A DNA stretch of 64,000 nt from contig JAIMAQ010000003.1 in NCBI GenBank assembly GCA_023511875.1, positions 62,001-126,000 on the forward strand, given 5' to 3'. How positions within the stretch are numbered: position 1 is the stretch's first letter; each line of letters opens with the position of its first letter. The DNA comes from Thermoflavifilum sp. Lineage in GTDB: Bacteria; Bacteroidota; Bacteroidia; Chitinophagales; Chitinophagaceae. Shown here piece by piece: positions 31,001 to 38,265 of this stretch. The notes beneath the pieces are model-generated. The model worked only from the letters and a program-made list of their open reading frames with translations. It was not told the DNA's origin and searched no databases. A program made the translations under genes and the position numbers.

Positions 31001-31611
31001 AAGGAATTTCGGTAACCAATATCGCAAATGGTGCAACACGGTTACAACCATGTGTACTCCTAACAGGGCAAGCAGCAGGGGCTCTAGCATCATTGTGTGT
31101 GAAACATAATATACAACCCCGAGAAATATCTATCAGAGAAGTTCAATCTTTATTGCTTTCACAAAAATGTTATTTATTACCTATTATCGATGTTTCACCG
31201 AATGATCGAGCATTCGGAGCCATACAAAGAGTTTGCTTAACGGGAATCATGAAGATCTTTGGTGTTCCATATAATTGGGAAAATCAATCATGGTTTTACC
31301 CAAATAGGCCAATCAGTGAATATGAATTAATGGAGGGATTAAAAGAGTTCTACCAGAAAGGATTAAGTTTTTATGGAGCAAGTGGAAAAAATATTACCAT
31401 AAGTTCATTTATCAATCTATTAAAAGCTATCAATGTTTCATTAAGCATCACTGATGTTAAAAACTTTTTGGCTGGTTATTTGAACACCGATCGAATAGAT
31501 GATAATATGGAATTAAATAGAGAGTTAGTAGCCATTATCATAGATAAATTTTTGGACCCATTTTCATTAAATATAGATTTTAAAGGAAATATAGTTATTC
31601 ATCATGAGTAA
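28051..31611 (+). CDS. Fusion: GMC oxidoreductase + signal peptide + FAD-dependent oxidoreductase
   Basis: One uninterrupted frame of 1186 codons joins two proteins usually encoded separately. Residues 1-564 are a GMC-family FAD oxidoreductase without an N-terminal signal: Rossmann motif VVGSGITGG (about 16-24), CQARNLCYRGCPFGA (about 230-245), the HEMGGVRMG active-site region and terminal GNQNPSLTFMALTARA. Residues 565-587 (Met codon at 29743) form a textbook signal peptide with SAQA before the cut. From about 590 a second FAD protein starts (VLVVGGGTGGVAAG), of the FAD_oxidored family sometimes labelled xanthan-lyase-like. Either it is a real fusion, or the second half is translated from 29743, or a stop has been lost. 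It lies between susD and a GHL10 lipoprotein. Confidence 0.88.
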   Translation: MYIHGDEKKKRTFDVIVVGSGITGGWAAKEFCENGYKTLVIERGRMVRHIVDYPTAWKAPWELPYRNRLPASFIKENPIVSKCYALDQSTQQFFVKDQEHPYIQKKPFDWIRGYQVGGKSLIWARQTQRWSDFEFEAPARDGFAVDWPIRYKDLAPWYSYVEKFIGISGNRDGIINLPDSEVLPPFELNCVEKHIQSAIHQHYRDRHVIIGRCAHLTQPQEIHIQQQRNRCQARNLCYRGCPFGAYFSSNASTLPWAEKTGNLTLLTNTVVHSIIYDEKKGLATGVRVINDETKQMEEYYAHVIFLNASTLNTNLILLNSTSGRFPNGLGNDNGLLGHYIAFHNYRGNISATFEGYLDKYYFGRRPTTAFMPSFRNVFRQETDFLRGYMIAFSASRAGWQSGVNESGFGSSFKNKISTPGIWNVFMMMQGETIPKYSNHVHLSKDQVDPWGIPQLVISVDYDDNDVKLMNDFLQQGAEMLELAGCKNIHPYDTHQAPGLDIHEMGGVRMGNDPKSSLLNKWNQLHHCKNVFVTDGACMTSVGNQNPSLTFMALTARAAHYAISRMKKGIGFFILWILMILSISAQAQISSVTKHVDVLVVGGGTGGVAAGIESARNGINTLIVESTPWLGGMLTSAGVSATDGNDKLPSGLWEEFRQALYKHYGGEDKLSTGWVSNMLFEPHVGDSIFKAFAKREKYLQVIYEYHPIKVFTHHNKVTGVVFEGKNGEKLIVYAKITIDATELGDVFAMAGCPYAIGMDAKYQTGESLAVDTPNHIIQDLTYVAILKDYGNQPHDTFPKPKNYDPKDFYCACKNDYCTNTIYDCDKMLSYGRLPNNKYMINWPLHGNDIYINVVDSPDKVREKYYQLAKEKTLSFVYFIQHELGYKHLDLANDEYPTPDRLPFIPYHREGRRVEGIVQFKLQELQNRYVDHLYRTSISVGDYPIDQHHSQNPQAPKRNFPHIPSFSVPIGSLIPKNMDGLIVAEKGISVTNIANGATRLQPCVLLTGQAAGALASLCVKHNIQPREISIREVQSLLLSQKCYLLPIIDVSPNDRAFGAIQRVCLTGIMKIFGVPYNWENQSWFYPNRPISEYELMEGLKEFYQKGLSFYGASGKNITISSFINLLKAINVSLSITDVKNFLAGYLNTDRIDDNMELNRELVAIIIDKFLDPFSLNIDFKGNIVIHHE

Positions 31612-33022
31612 ACATGCATTTTTAACTGTATTTTTTATTATCATGATATTTCCTTTTTGTCAATCTTGCAAAAAGGGAAATAGTACTATTATTCATAAAC
31701 CTATTTTAAGCCAATTTACTCTACCAGAACTTTTTCAAACGGGAACGATCAAGGGAGATTCTATTATATTTAATCTTCCTTATGGAACAAATTTATCTAA
31801 TATAAAAGTAGACTATCAACTTAATGATGATGCAAATGCATCAATTCCTAGGAATACGTATATCAACTTATCTAGATCTATTGATTTTGTAATAAAGAAA
31901 GGAGATTATAGTGAGCATTATGTATTGGTTGCATATATTCCTTCACATCCAGATACTGCTGTGAGAGGAGTTTGGATAACAAATGTAGGTAGCCCAGCAT
32001 TATCTACAGAAGATAATATCAGGAATACTGTTGATCTAGTAGCCTCTCTTCATCTGAATGCCATTTACGTGGTTGTGTTTAATAAAAATCAAACCTTATT
32101 TCCCAGTACTGTGTTGCAAAACAATGTTCCCGAAGGCACACAAACGCAGATCTTTGGCCCGGGATGGGATCCATTACAAATATTAATTGATTACGCACAC
32201 CTCAAGGGGATAAAAGTAATTCCCTGGTTTGAATATGGATTTATTTCTCATTATACTGGATATCCACACCCCATCTTGGATAAACATCCCGAATGGGTGT
32301 CGATAGATAAAAACGGTTTGCCAACAGTGAGAAATAATTTTACCTGGCTAAATGGGTTTCATCCACAGGTTCAACAATTCATGTTGGATTTAATCTTAGA
32401 TGCCGTAAAAAAATACAATATAGATGGCATTCAATGCGATGATCATCTTCCAGCTATGCCTATTAATAGTGGATATGATTCATTGACGTTGAATACATAT
32501 CTTCAACAAACAGGTAACCCTATTCCCACCTCAGATACAGATCCCAATTGGATGAAATGGCGTGCTGATCAACTCAGCCAATTTGCAAAAAGGATTTACG
32601 ATTCAGTGAAGGCAATTAAACCTAATTGCTTGGTATGCTTTGCTCCTGGACCATTAGATTGGTCCTTACAAAATAATTTAGCAGATTGGGAAAGCTGGGT
32701 GAAGATGGGCATCGTTGATATCTTATCTCCTTTGCTATACAGAAATGAAAATCAAGGCTTGTCTGCATATACCTCCTTATTGGATAAGGATATCTCTAGG
32801 ATTATCAAAAATTATGCATTTCCAAGAAATAGGTACAGCCCTGGCATTATGGTGAAGAATGGATCTTATTCTCCTTCAGATAATTATTTATCAAGGGTGT
32901 TTTTGTATAATACCTATAATCAAATCTATGGTGCTTCTTTATGGTATTATGATGGATTGATAAATAACATGAAGGTATATAAAGCATTCTATCCAGCAAA
33001 TGCTATCTTTCCTAATCGCTAA
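31604..33022 (+). CDS. GHL10-type glycosyl hydrolase lipoprotein (DUF187 family)
   Basis: A 472-residue lipoprotein; the signal peptide ends in FCQSC, so lipidation at Cys22 is likely. An N-terminal beta domain (about 30-115) resembles the Ig-like accessory domains of Bacteroidota surface proteins. The catalytic-type domain (about 120-430) has RGVWITNVGS, NAIYVVVFNKNQTLFPS, IPWFEYGF and GIQCDDH, typical of glycosyl hydrolase-like 10 proteins (Pfam GHL10). Members of this family include peptidoglycan-related DigH of E. coli, but glycan specificity varies. Its start overlaps the upstream fusion gene by 8 bases, so it is the last gene of the locus. Confidence 0.88.
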   Translation: MSKHAFLTVFFIIMIFPFCQSCKKGNSTIIHKPILSQFTLPELFQTGTIKGDSIIFNLPYGTNLSNIKVDYQLNDDANASIPRNTYINLSRSIDFVIKKGDYSEHYVLVAYIPSHPDTAVRGVWITNVGSPALSTEDNIRNTVDLVASLHLNAIYVVVFNKNQTLFPSTVLQNNVPEGTQTQIFGPGWDPLQILIDYAHLKGIKVIPWFEYGFISHYTGYPHPILDKHPEWVSIDKNGLPTVRNNFTWLNGFHPQVQQFMLDLILDAVKKYNIDGIQCDDHLPAMPINSGYDSLTLNTYLQQTGNPIPTSDTDPNWMKWRADQLSQFAKRIYDSVKAIKPNCLVCFAPGPLDWSLQNNLADWESWVKMGIVDILSPLLYRNENQGLSAYTSLLDKDISRIIKNYAFPRNRYSPGIMVKNGSYSPSDNYLSRVFLYNTYNQIYGASLWYYDGLINNMKVYKAFYPANAIFPNR

Positions 33023-33066
33023 GATTCTATACATCAACAGTGTAGCAGAGCCACATCGGCCGTTAC

Positions 33067-33993
33067 TCAGTTTTCCGTAGTGTCTACAGGGGCAAGTGTT
33101 TTTTTGGAAAAATCAAAAGGCAAAGGAATAGGTGTTGGGCCTTGATAATTCGGAAATACTTTGCTCACGTGTACCCATTTTCCGTTTTCCCATTTAAATC
33201 CTTCATAATTTCCATCGGGTACATAAGTATATTTTTTCTCAGGTTCATTGTGTAAAGGAACCAGCTGATCATATACTATCATCTTCAAGTCGTCATCATA
33301 ATTCATACTTGCATTCCCATCTTTTTTATATTCTAAAACAAAACGATTATGAATACCGTCTGGTAAACTAAAGATTGGAGCGCCAAAGACAGGTTCATGA
33401 CCAACAAAACTCAGTGGTTCCAGAATCTTTTTGTTACTCAATAAAGAATTGCCGTTAAAACCAAATAAGGTATAATAGGTTTTGTTTCGATATTTCGTTT
33501 CAATCAACCGATAGTAAATACAACCAATCCAGCCATTAGGGCCCGTAATGGTATCGGCAAGATGGTGAGTAAAAATAGAATTATCGAACAATGGAAATAA
33601 TCTCAAGCTACCATCTCGCAGATTCATTTGAATAGCCCCATAGTAGCGATACATTCCAAAAGTTTGGGCAAATTGCCAGCTGAAAATGCGAAAACTGCTA
33701 TCGGGTGGGTATAAAATAGAAATCTCTCGCAACGAATCAAAAGGATAATAAAATGATCCTCTAATTTTCAGTGCGCGCACCAAAACGGGGATAAAAGCAT
33801 CGTTGGCCGCTTTACGTGCTAATTCATCTCTTGCATTAACCAGTTCATAAGCGAGTTGCTTGAGAGTATCTTCTTTTTCCTGGAGCAAATGCCATTCATG
33901 GGCATTGGGGCGATATTGTGCATGAGCGGAAATACATAACCCACTAAGCAACCCAAAGCATATTCCCCAAACGATGGCATATTTAACTTTCAT
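33067..33993 (-). CDS. Secreted protein of unknown function
   Basis: A 308-residue protein with a signal peptide (MKVKYAIVWGICFGLLSGL, cut near AHAQ). I do not recognise the family. The rest is mixed, with many aromatic residues and repeated beta-strand-like patterns (GAIQMNLRDGSLRLF, YRNKTYYTLFGFNGN, YVPDGNYEGFKWENGKWVHV). It is downstream of gmhB (55-base gap) on the same strand and could belong to the heptose operon, or be separately expressed. It ends 44 bases from the convergent GHL10 gene. Confidence 0.7.
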   Translation of the reverse strand: MKVKYAIVWGICFGLLSGLCISAHAQYRPNAHEWHLLQEKEDTLKQLAYELVNARDELARKAANDAFIPVLVRALKIRGSFYYPFDSLREISILYPPDSSFRIFSWQFAQTFGMYRYYGAIQMNLRDGSLRLFPLFDNSIFTHHLADTITGPNGWIGCIYYRLIETKYRNKTYYTLFGFNGNSLLSNKKILEPLSFVGHEPVFGAPIFSLPDGIHNRFVLEYKKDGNASMNYDDDLKMIVYDQLVPLHNEPEKKYTYVPDGNYEGFKWENGKWVHVSKVFPNYQGPTPIPLPFDFSKKTLAPVDTTEN

Positions 33994-34048
33994 GAGACCA
34001 AATTTACCAAACCCTATTGTTAAGGCTTGTTAAAATCATTTCAACAAA

Positions 34049-34597
34049 TTAACCAATAGCTTTTGCCCAATCATACAAGCTTGGATAACAAGCATCTATC
34101 AGTGGATGTGGCAGCTGCGGCATTTCTTCACATGTATCACTGCCAATCCAAACGGTATACATTCCCAATTGCTTTCCAAACATCATGTCTGAAAAATGAT
34201 TACCTACCATTACCGACCGATGAAACTGAATATCTGGAAAGTCGCGCCTGGCTTGCCAGGCCATGCCCGTTTGCGGCTTCCGACAGGGGCTATCGTCATC
34301 CAGATCCGGACAAAAATAAATGCGATCTATCCTCCCGCCATGTGTTTCTATCGTTTTCACCATACAACGATGAATATCATCGAGTTGTTGTACAGTGAGC
34401 AAACCTTTACCAATGCAACGCTGATTGGTAACAACGACGATATGACCAAACACTTCATTGAGCATGCCTAAAGCTTCCAGTGCACCAGGGGCAAATACAA
34501 ATTCATCCCAGCTGAGCACATAACTCTCTTTCTTTTCCACATTGATCACTCCATCGCGATCTAGAAACAATGTCCATTGCTTATGAAATACCGGCAT
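34049..34597 (-). CDS. gmhB: HAD-IIIA phosphatase, GmhB-like (heptose bisphosphate phosphatase)
   Basis: A 182-residue HAD hydrolase likely to remove the 7-phosphate from D-glycero-D-manno-heptose 1,7-bisphosphate. The nucleophile motif is LFLDRDGVIN (Asp13 and Asp15), motif II is VVVTNQRCIG and motif III is KPQTGMA, followed by SVMVGNHFSDMMFG carrying the metal-binding Asp. Zinc-binding cysteines usual in some GmhB (CxHxC) are only partly evident. Its start overlaps the nucleotidyltransferase gene by 17 bases. Placement among gmhA, hddA and hddC is the main support for the heptose assignment. Confidence 0.82.
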   Translation of the reverse strand: MPVFHKQWTLFLDRDGVINVEKKESYVLSWDEFVFAPGALEALGMLNEVFGHIVVVTNQRCIGKGLLTVQQLDDIHRCMVKTIETHGGRIDRIYFCPDLDDDSPCRKPQTGMAWQARRDFPDIQFHRSVMVGNHFSDMMFGKQLGMYTVWIGSDTCEEMPQLPHPLIDACYPSLYDWAKAIG

Positions 34598-35306
34598 GGG
34601 CAGGAATCAAAGTTTGTGCACGTTGATAATCCTCGGGAACTCCCAGATCTATGAAAAAAGCAGAGGCCTGAAAAGCAGCTACAGCCAAAGCATGAGAATG
34701 GGTGAATGTTTCTAATACATCTTTTTCGAATGAAAATTTTTCTGCCCAGCGTTGAGCCATCCACCACTGAGTATGTATACAATACACACCTGCATTTATC
34801 CAGCCTGCATGTGCAGATTGTTTTTCCTGAAAAGATTTCACCACATGTTGGTCTTCATCAATTTCTACACAGCCAAAGCGAGTGGTTTGAGGTACATAAC
34901 AAGTAGCCAGGGTAATAGGCTTACCCATCTGTTCGTGAAATTTTTGCATTTCGGCGAGTGAAATGGGGAAATAAGTGTCGCCATTGAGTATACATGCCGT
35001 ATAGGTTTGTACAAACCTCATGCTCAAGCCAATAGCTCCACCTGTGCCCAATGGATAAGGCTCAACGATGGGAAATATCTCCAGCGGATATGTTGACCGA
35101 TTATCAGCAAGCCATTTCAGGACTTGTTCGTGTTGATAACCCAAGGAAAGAATCACCCGACTTATTTGCTGGCCAGAAAGGTAGTGTAGCAAATAATGCA
35201 GAAAGGGTCGATTGCCAATGGGGGCAAGCACCTTAGGGAGTTTGGGCAACACCGATCTAAGTCGAGTACCCAATCCACCTGCCAGAATAATGACTTCAGG
35301 CATCAT
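34581..35306 (-). CDS. hddC: Nucleotidyltransferase, HddC-like (heptose 1-phosphate guanylyltransferase)
   Basis: Sugar-nucleotide transferase of about 241 residues from MMPEVIIL; the frame extends 32 codons further, into the gmhA gene, but the NTP-transferase homology begins at EVIILAGGLGTRLRSVLPKLPK. That is the nucleotide-binding signature, followed by the HddC-like NRPFLHYLLHYL. Other landmarks are CILNGDTYFP and the product-binding stretch INAGVYCIH. It overlaps gmhA upstream by 11 bases and gmhB downstream by 17. Neighbours support D-glycero-alpha-D-manno-heptose 1-phosphate guanylyltransferase; a generic mannose-type enzyme is the alternative. Confidence 0.8.
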   Translation of the reverse strand: MMPEVIILAGGLGTRLRSVLPKLPKVLAPIGNRPFLHYLLHYLSGQQISRVILSLGYQHEQVLKWLADNRSTYPLEIFPIVEPYPLGTGGAIGLSMRFVQTYTACILNGDTYFPISLAEMQKFHEQMGKPITLATCYVPQTTRFGCVEIDEDQHVVKSFQEKQSAHAGWINAGVYCIHTQWWMAQRWAEKFSFEKDVLETFTHSHALAVAAFQASAFFIDLGVPEDYQRAQTLIPAHAGIS

Positions 35307-35892
35307 GACTACCAAATAAAGCTTGTTCAGTGAGTTGACAAATGGTGTGCCCAATGAGCATATGCGCTTCTTGAATACGCGGAGTGTTATTAGATGGTAC
35401 ATTGATTAAATAATCGCACATATGCAGCATAGCTCCTCCTTTTTGACCAGTAAAGCCAATCACTTGTATAGGTATTTGTTGGGCCATTTCTATAGCCCGA
35501 ATAATGTTGCGTGAATTGCCTGAAGTAGACAATGCCCAAAGCAAGTCGCCCGGCTGCGCCATGGCTTGCAAGAGTCGTGCATATACCTCTTCATAGTTAT
35601 AATCATTGGCCACAGCGGTGAGGAAGGAGGTATTGCAATGAAGAGCCTCAGCCGGCAAGGGTCGTCGATCAATATAAAATCGACCCGAAAGTTCAGCGGC
35701 AAGATGTTGAGCATCGGCTGCACTTCCGCCATTACCACAAAAATATACCCTATGCCCTTCTCGAAAAGTTTGCACCATGAGATCAACGATTTCTTCTATT
35801 AAGAGCATGAGCTTACGATCGTTCAGGATCGCGGTTTTCACCTGAATAGATTCCTGAAGTGCTTGTTCGATCACAGTTGAAAGAGTGGCCAT
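35296..35892 (-). CDS. gmhA: Sedoheptulose 7-phosphate isomerase GmhA-like (SIS domain)
   Basis: A 198-residue SIS-domain isomerase, likely converting sedoheptulose 7-phosphate to D-glycero-D-manno-heptose 7-phosphate. Features are GNGGSAADAQHLAAELSGRF (about 52-71), the typical GmhA active-site segment, then ALSTSGNSRNIIRAIEMA (about 118-135) and GFTGQKGG. The C-terminal TPRIQEAHMLIGHTICQLTEQ holds the helix with the conserved His. It is the third gene in the minus-strand order, 24 bases after hddA. Confidence 0.9.
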   Translation of the reverse strand: MATLSTVIEQALQESIQVKTAILNDRKLMLLIEEIVDLMVQTFREGHRVYFCGNGGSAADAQHLAAELSGRFYIDRRPLPAEALHCNTSFLTAVANDYNYEEVYARLLQAMAQPGDLLWALSTSGNSRNIIRAIEMAQQIPIQVIGFTGQKGGAMLHMCDYLINVPSNNTPRIQEAHMLIGHTICQLTEQALFGSHDA

Positions 35893-35916
35893 AGCAATAT
35901 GAGATTAAGGGTAAAT

Positions 35917-36939
35917 TTATATACTCCAGGTAGTTAAACCCTGTTGCACAAATTGATATTTATGAAAGCTCCCACCAAAAGGCGCTAAGGCTTCCATTAC
36001 CCGATATCGGCTATTTCTAGGGCAATATAAAATCATGAATCCGCCGCCTCCCGCACCTGATATTTTGCCACCCGTTGCCCCAGCTTTTTTAGCAGTTTCA
36101 TATATTTCATCTAATTGGGGATTAGAAATACCACTGGCCATGCGACGTTTGTGTTGAAAACCAAAATCTAATATTTCTCCAATCTCATCTATATGGCCTT
36201 TCAATAGCGCTTCCTTCATCAATATGGCTTGTTCCTTAAGCTGATGCATGGCTTCTATGGAAGCTGTATTTTTTTGAATCACATTTTGTCGTTGTTGTTC
36301 AATGATGACCGACGACAGTCGACTAGTGGCCGTATGGTAAAGGAGAAGATTGTTTTCTAGCTCATTTAAATAGTTTTGTCGGATGCGCAAGGGGTTGACG
36401 ATTACTTTTTCCTCTGGATAAAATTCCATGAAATTCACACCACCAAAAGTAGCTGCATATTGGTCTTGCCGCCCACCAGCCATTCCTAAATCTTGACGTT
36501 CGATTTCATAAGCCAAGCGTGCAATATCGTATTCACCTAAGGGCAACTTAAGCCATTCGGCAAAAGCACCTACCACAGCTACTACCAGGGTCGAAGAAGT
36601 ACCCAATCCCGATCCAGGTGGGGCATCTACATAAGTAGTTAGGCGAAACGATAAAGGCTTATGGGTAAAATCGCGAACAATTCGGTTATATACACCTTTG
36701 AGAAGTTGCAATTCACCATCGGTAGGATGCTGTTCGGTACATGCCAATTGTATAAATTGATTTCGATCGGCCGCATATAATTCAATTTTATGCTCCGATA
36801 GCGGCTCGATAGAGGCATAAGCAAATAAAGAAAGCGTTGCATTCAACACCGCACCATGATAAAGATCGGCGTACGGACTCACATCGGTACCCCCACCAGC
36901 CAAACCAATCCGTAAAGGAGCTTTACTTCTGTGAATCAT
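35917..36939 (-). CDS. hddA: GHMP kinase, HddA-like (heptose 7-phosphate kinase)
   Basis: A 340-residue GHMP-family kinase. The N-terminus MIHRSKAPLRIGLAGGGTDVSPYAD is the HddA signature for D-glycero-alpha-D-manno-heptose 7-phosphate kinase, adding the 1-phosphate. The GHMP ATP-binding motif PPGSGLGTSSTLVVAVVGAF is near residues 108-127, GRQDQYAATFGG is near 156-167, and the C-terminal motif GGKISGAGGGGFMI is near 290. With gmhA, gmhB and hddC adjacent, the alpha-anomer, GDP-heptose pathway is indicated rather than the ADP-heptose one. Confidence 0.9.
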   Translation of the reverse strand: MIHRSKAPLRIGLAGGGTDVSPYADLYHGAVLNATLSLFAYASIEPLSEHKIELYAADRNQFIQLACTEQHPTDGELQLLKGVYNRIVRDFTHKPLSFRLTTYVDAPPGSGLGTSSTLVVAVVGAFAEWLKLPLGEYDIARLAYEIERQDLGMAGGRQDQYAATFGGVNFMEFYPEEKVIVNPLRIRQNYLNELENNLLLYHTATSRLSSVIIEQQRQNVIQKNTASIEAMHQLKEQAILMKEALLKGHIDEIGEILDFGFQHKRRMASGISNPQLDEIYETAKKAGATGGKISGAGGGGFMILYCPRNSRYRVMEALAPFGGSFHKYQFVQQGLTTWSI

Positions 36940-36957
36940 ACTTACAATATGAATCCA

Positions 36958-38124
36958 TTAAACTTGTTTCACTTGTTGCACTTCATCGGGTTCATTGATA
37001 CCTGCAAGCGATAAAATGGCCTCTGTAAAATATTCCCAGCTAAAACGTTTTTTCTCCATTTGCACAAATTGAACGATGCTTGAAATATCCATCGAAAAAA
37101 ATTGAGCTATAGCTTCAGCCAATGCATGTGCATGTGGATCACAAACCAAACCAGCTTGTCCATGGGGCACGATCTCAGGCAAACCACCAACGCGCGTCAC
37201 AATCATGGGTTTTCCAAAATGATAAGCAATTTGAGAAATACCGCTCTGGGTGGCACTTCGATAGGGTTGCACAACCACATCTGCTGCACAAAAATAGTAT
37301 TTCACTTCTTCATCTGGAATAAAGTCGTTACGCAAAATAACCCGATCATGCAGCTTCCCAGCATCTATTAGTTGCAGATATTTTTCTCGATTTTCATAAA
37401 ATTCACCCGCTACAATAAGCCGCAGCTCTGGTTTTTCTCGAATGCGTGGATCGGCAAATGCTTCCAGCAACAAATCTAGACCTTTATAAGCGCGGATAAA
37501 TCCAAAAAATAATACGTAGCGTAGATTCGAATCCAATCCCAACTTCTGGCAAGCTTCATCACGGCTCACGGGTTTGCCATACACGTCATACACGGGATGG
37601 GGCACCAAACGAGCAGGCTTGTTGGTAAACCTCCTCAAGTCGTTCCACACCTGCTGACTCATGGCGATAAAAGCATCGACGGGTTGTAGAAAATATTGGG
37701 TCAATACAGTATCTAAAAAATGTTGTTCATGTGGTATCACGTTGTCGAGTACACATACGATGCGGCTATGCTTATTTAGCCGAGCTAGCCGAAGCAACGT
37801 GCCGAAGCAAGGAGCCATAAAAGGTAACCAATATTTCACAATGATTAAATCGGGCGAAAGCCTCTTCAAGTGCATACCCACGCGAATCCAATTGAGCGGG
37901 TTGAGAGCATGTACTTTACGCTGTATTTGCAAATCGGCTGGTGGTGGGCCATCTGCAAATTGTGTTTTACCAGGAAACAAAAATGATGGGTACTGTACCG
38001 TAAAGGTATATATCATTACCTCATGGCCTGCTTGTTGAAAAGCCCTTGCCATGCGTTCATTAAAAGCCGCTAATCCGCCTCGAAACGGATATGCTGTGCC
38101 TATAAGAAGTATGCGTGCCATCAT
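36958..38124 (-). CDS. Glycosyltransferase family 4
   Basis: A 388-residue GT-B enzyme, first gene of the heptose operon. The N-terminal Rossmann-like part is MMARILLIGTAYPFRGGLAA, and the C-terminal domain has YVLFFGFIRAYKGLDLLLEAF and LIVAGEFY, followed by DVVVQPYRSATQSGISQIAYHFGKPMIVT, the GT4 donor-binding block. Glu in the last block is replaced by Thr/Ser-Gly context (SATQSGI). hddA starts 18 bases downstream. It is inferred to transfer heptose or another sugar during surface-polysaccharide assembly. Donor and acceptor cannot be read. A second Met one codon downstream is an equal start. Confidence 0.88.
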   Translation of the reverse strand: MMARILLIGTAYPFRGGLAAFNERMARAFQQAGHEVMIYTFTVQYPSFLFPGKTQFADGPPPADLQIQRKVHALNPLNWIRVGMHLKRLSPDLIIVKYWLPFMAPCFGTLLRLARLNKHSRIVCVLDNVIPHEQHFLDTVLTQYFLQPVDAFIAMSQQVWNDLRRFTNKPARLVPHPVYDVYGKPVSRDEACQKLGLDSNLRYVLFFGFIRAYKGLDLLLEAFADPRIREKPELRLIVAGEFYENREKYLQLIDAGKLHDRVILRNDFIPDEEVKYYFCAADVVVQPYRSATQSGISQIAYHFGKPMIVTRVGGLPEIVPHGQAGLVCDPHAHALAEAIAQFFSMDISSIVQFVQMEKKRFSWEYFTEAILSLAGINEPDEVQQVKQV

Positions 38125-38211
38125 CTTGATTCACGCAAGTTAATGTAAAAAATGCCAATTGTTAGGCCATACAATTGGGGATGAAATCGCTTCGTTAGGA
38201 AAAATCAGCAT

Positions 38212-38244
38212 ATAAAAAAGCCCACCAGTAGCAACTGGCGGGCT
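38212..38244 (-). terminator. Terminator of the TonB-dependent receptor gene
   Basis: 11-bp stem across 38219-38229 and 38234-38244 with a four-base loop (one G-T wobble on the minus strand), followed on that strand by a run of six T. It lies just after the receptor stop. Confidence 0.88.
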
Positions 38245-38265
38245 AAATAGATTTATGAAACTCGT

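Noticed and set aside
34063-34471. Plus-strand ORFs opposite gmhB
   Set aside because: Antisense to the HAD domain with clear catalytic motifs; no start signal or conservation evident.
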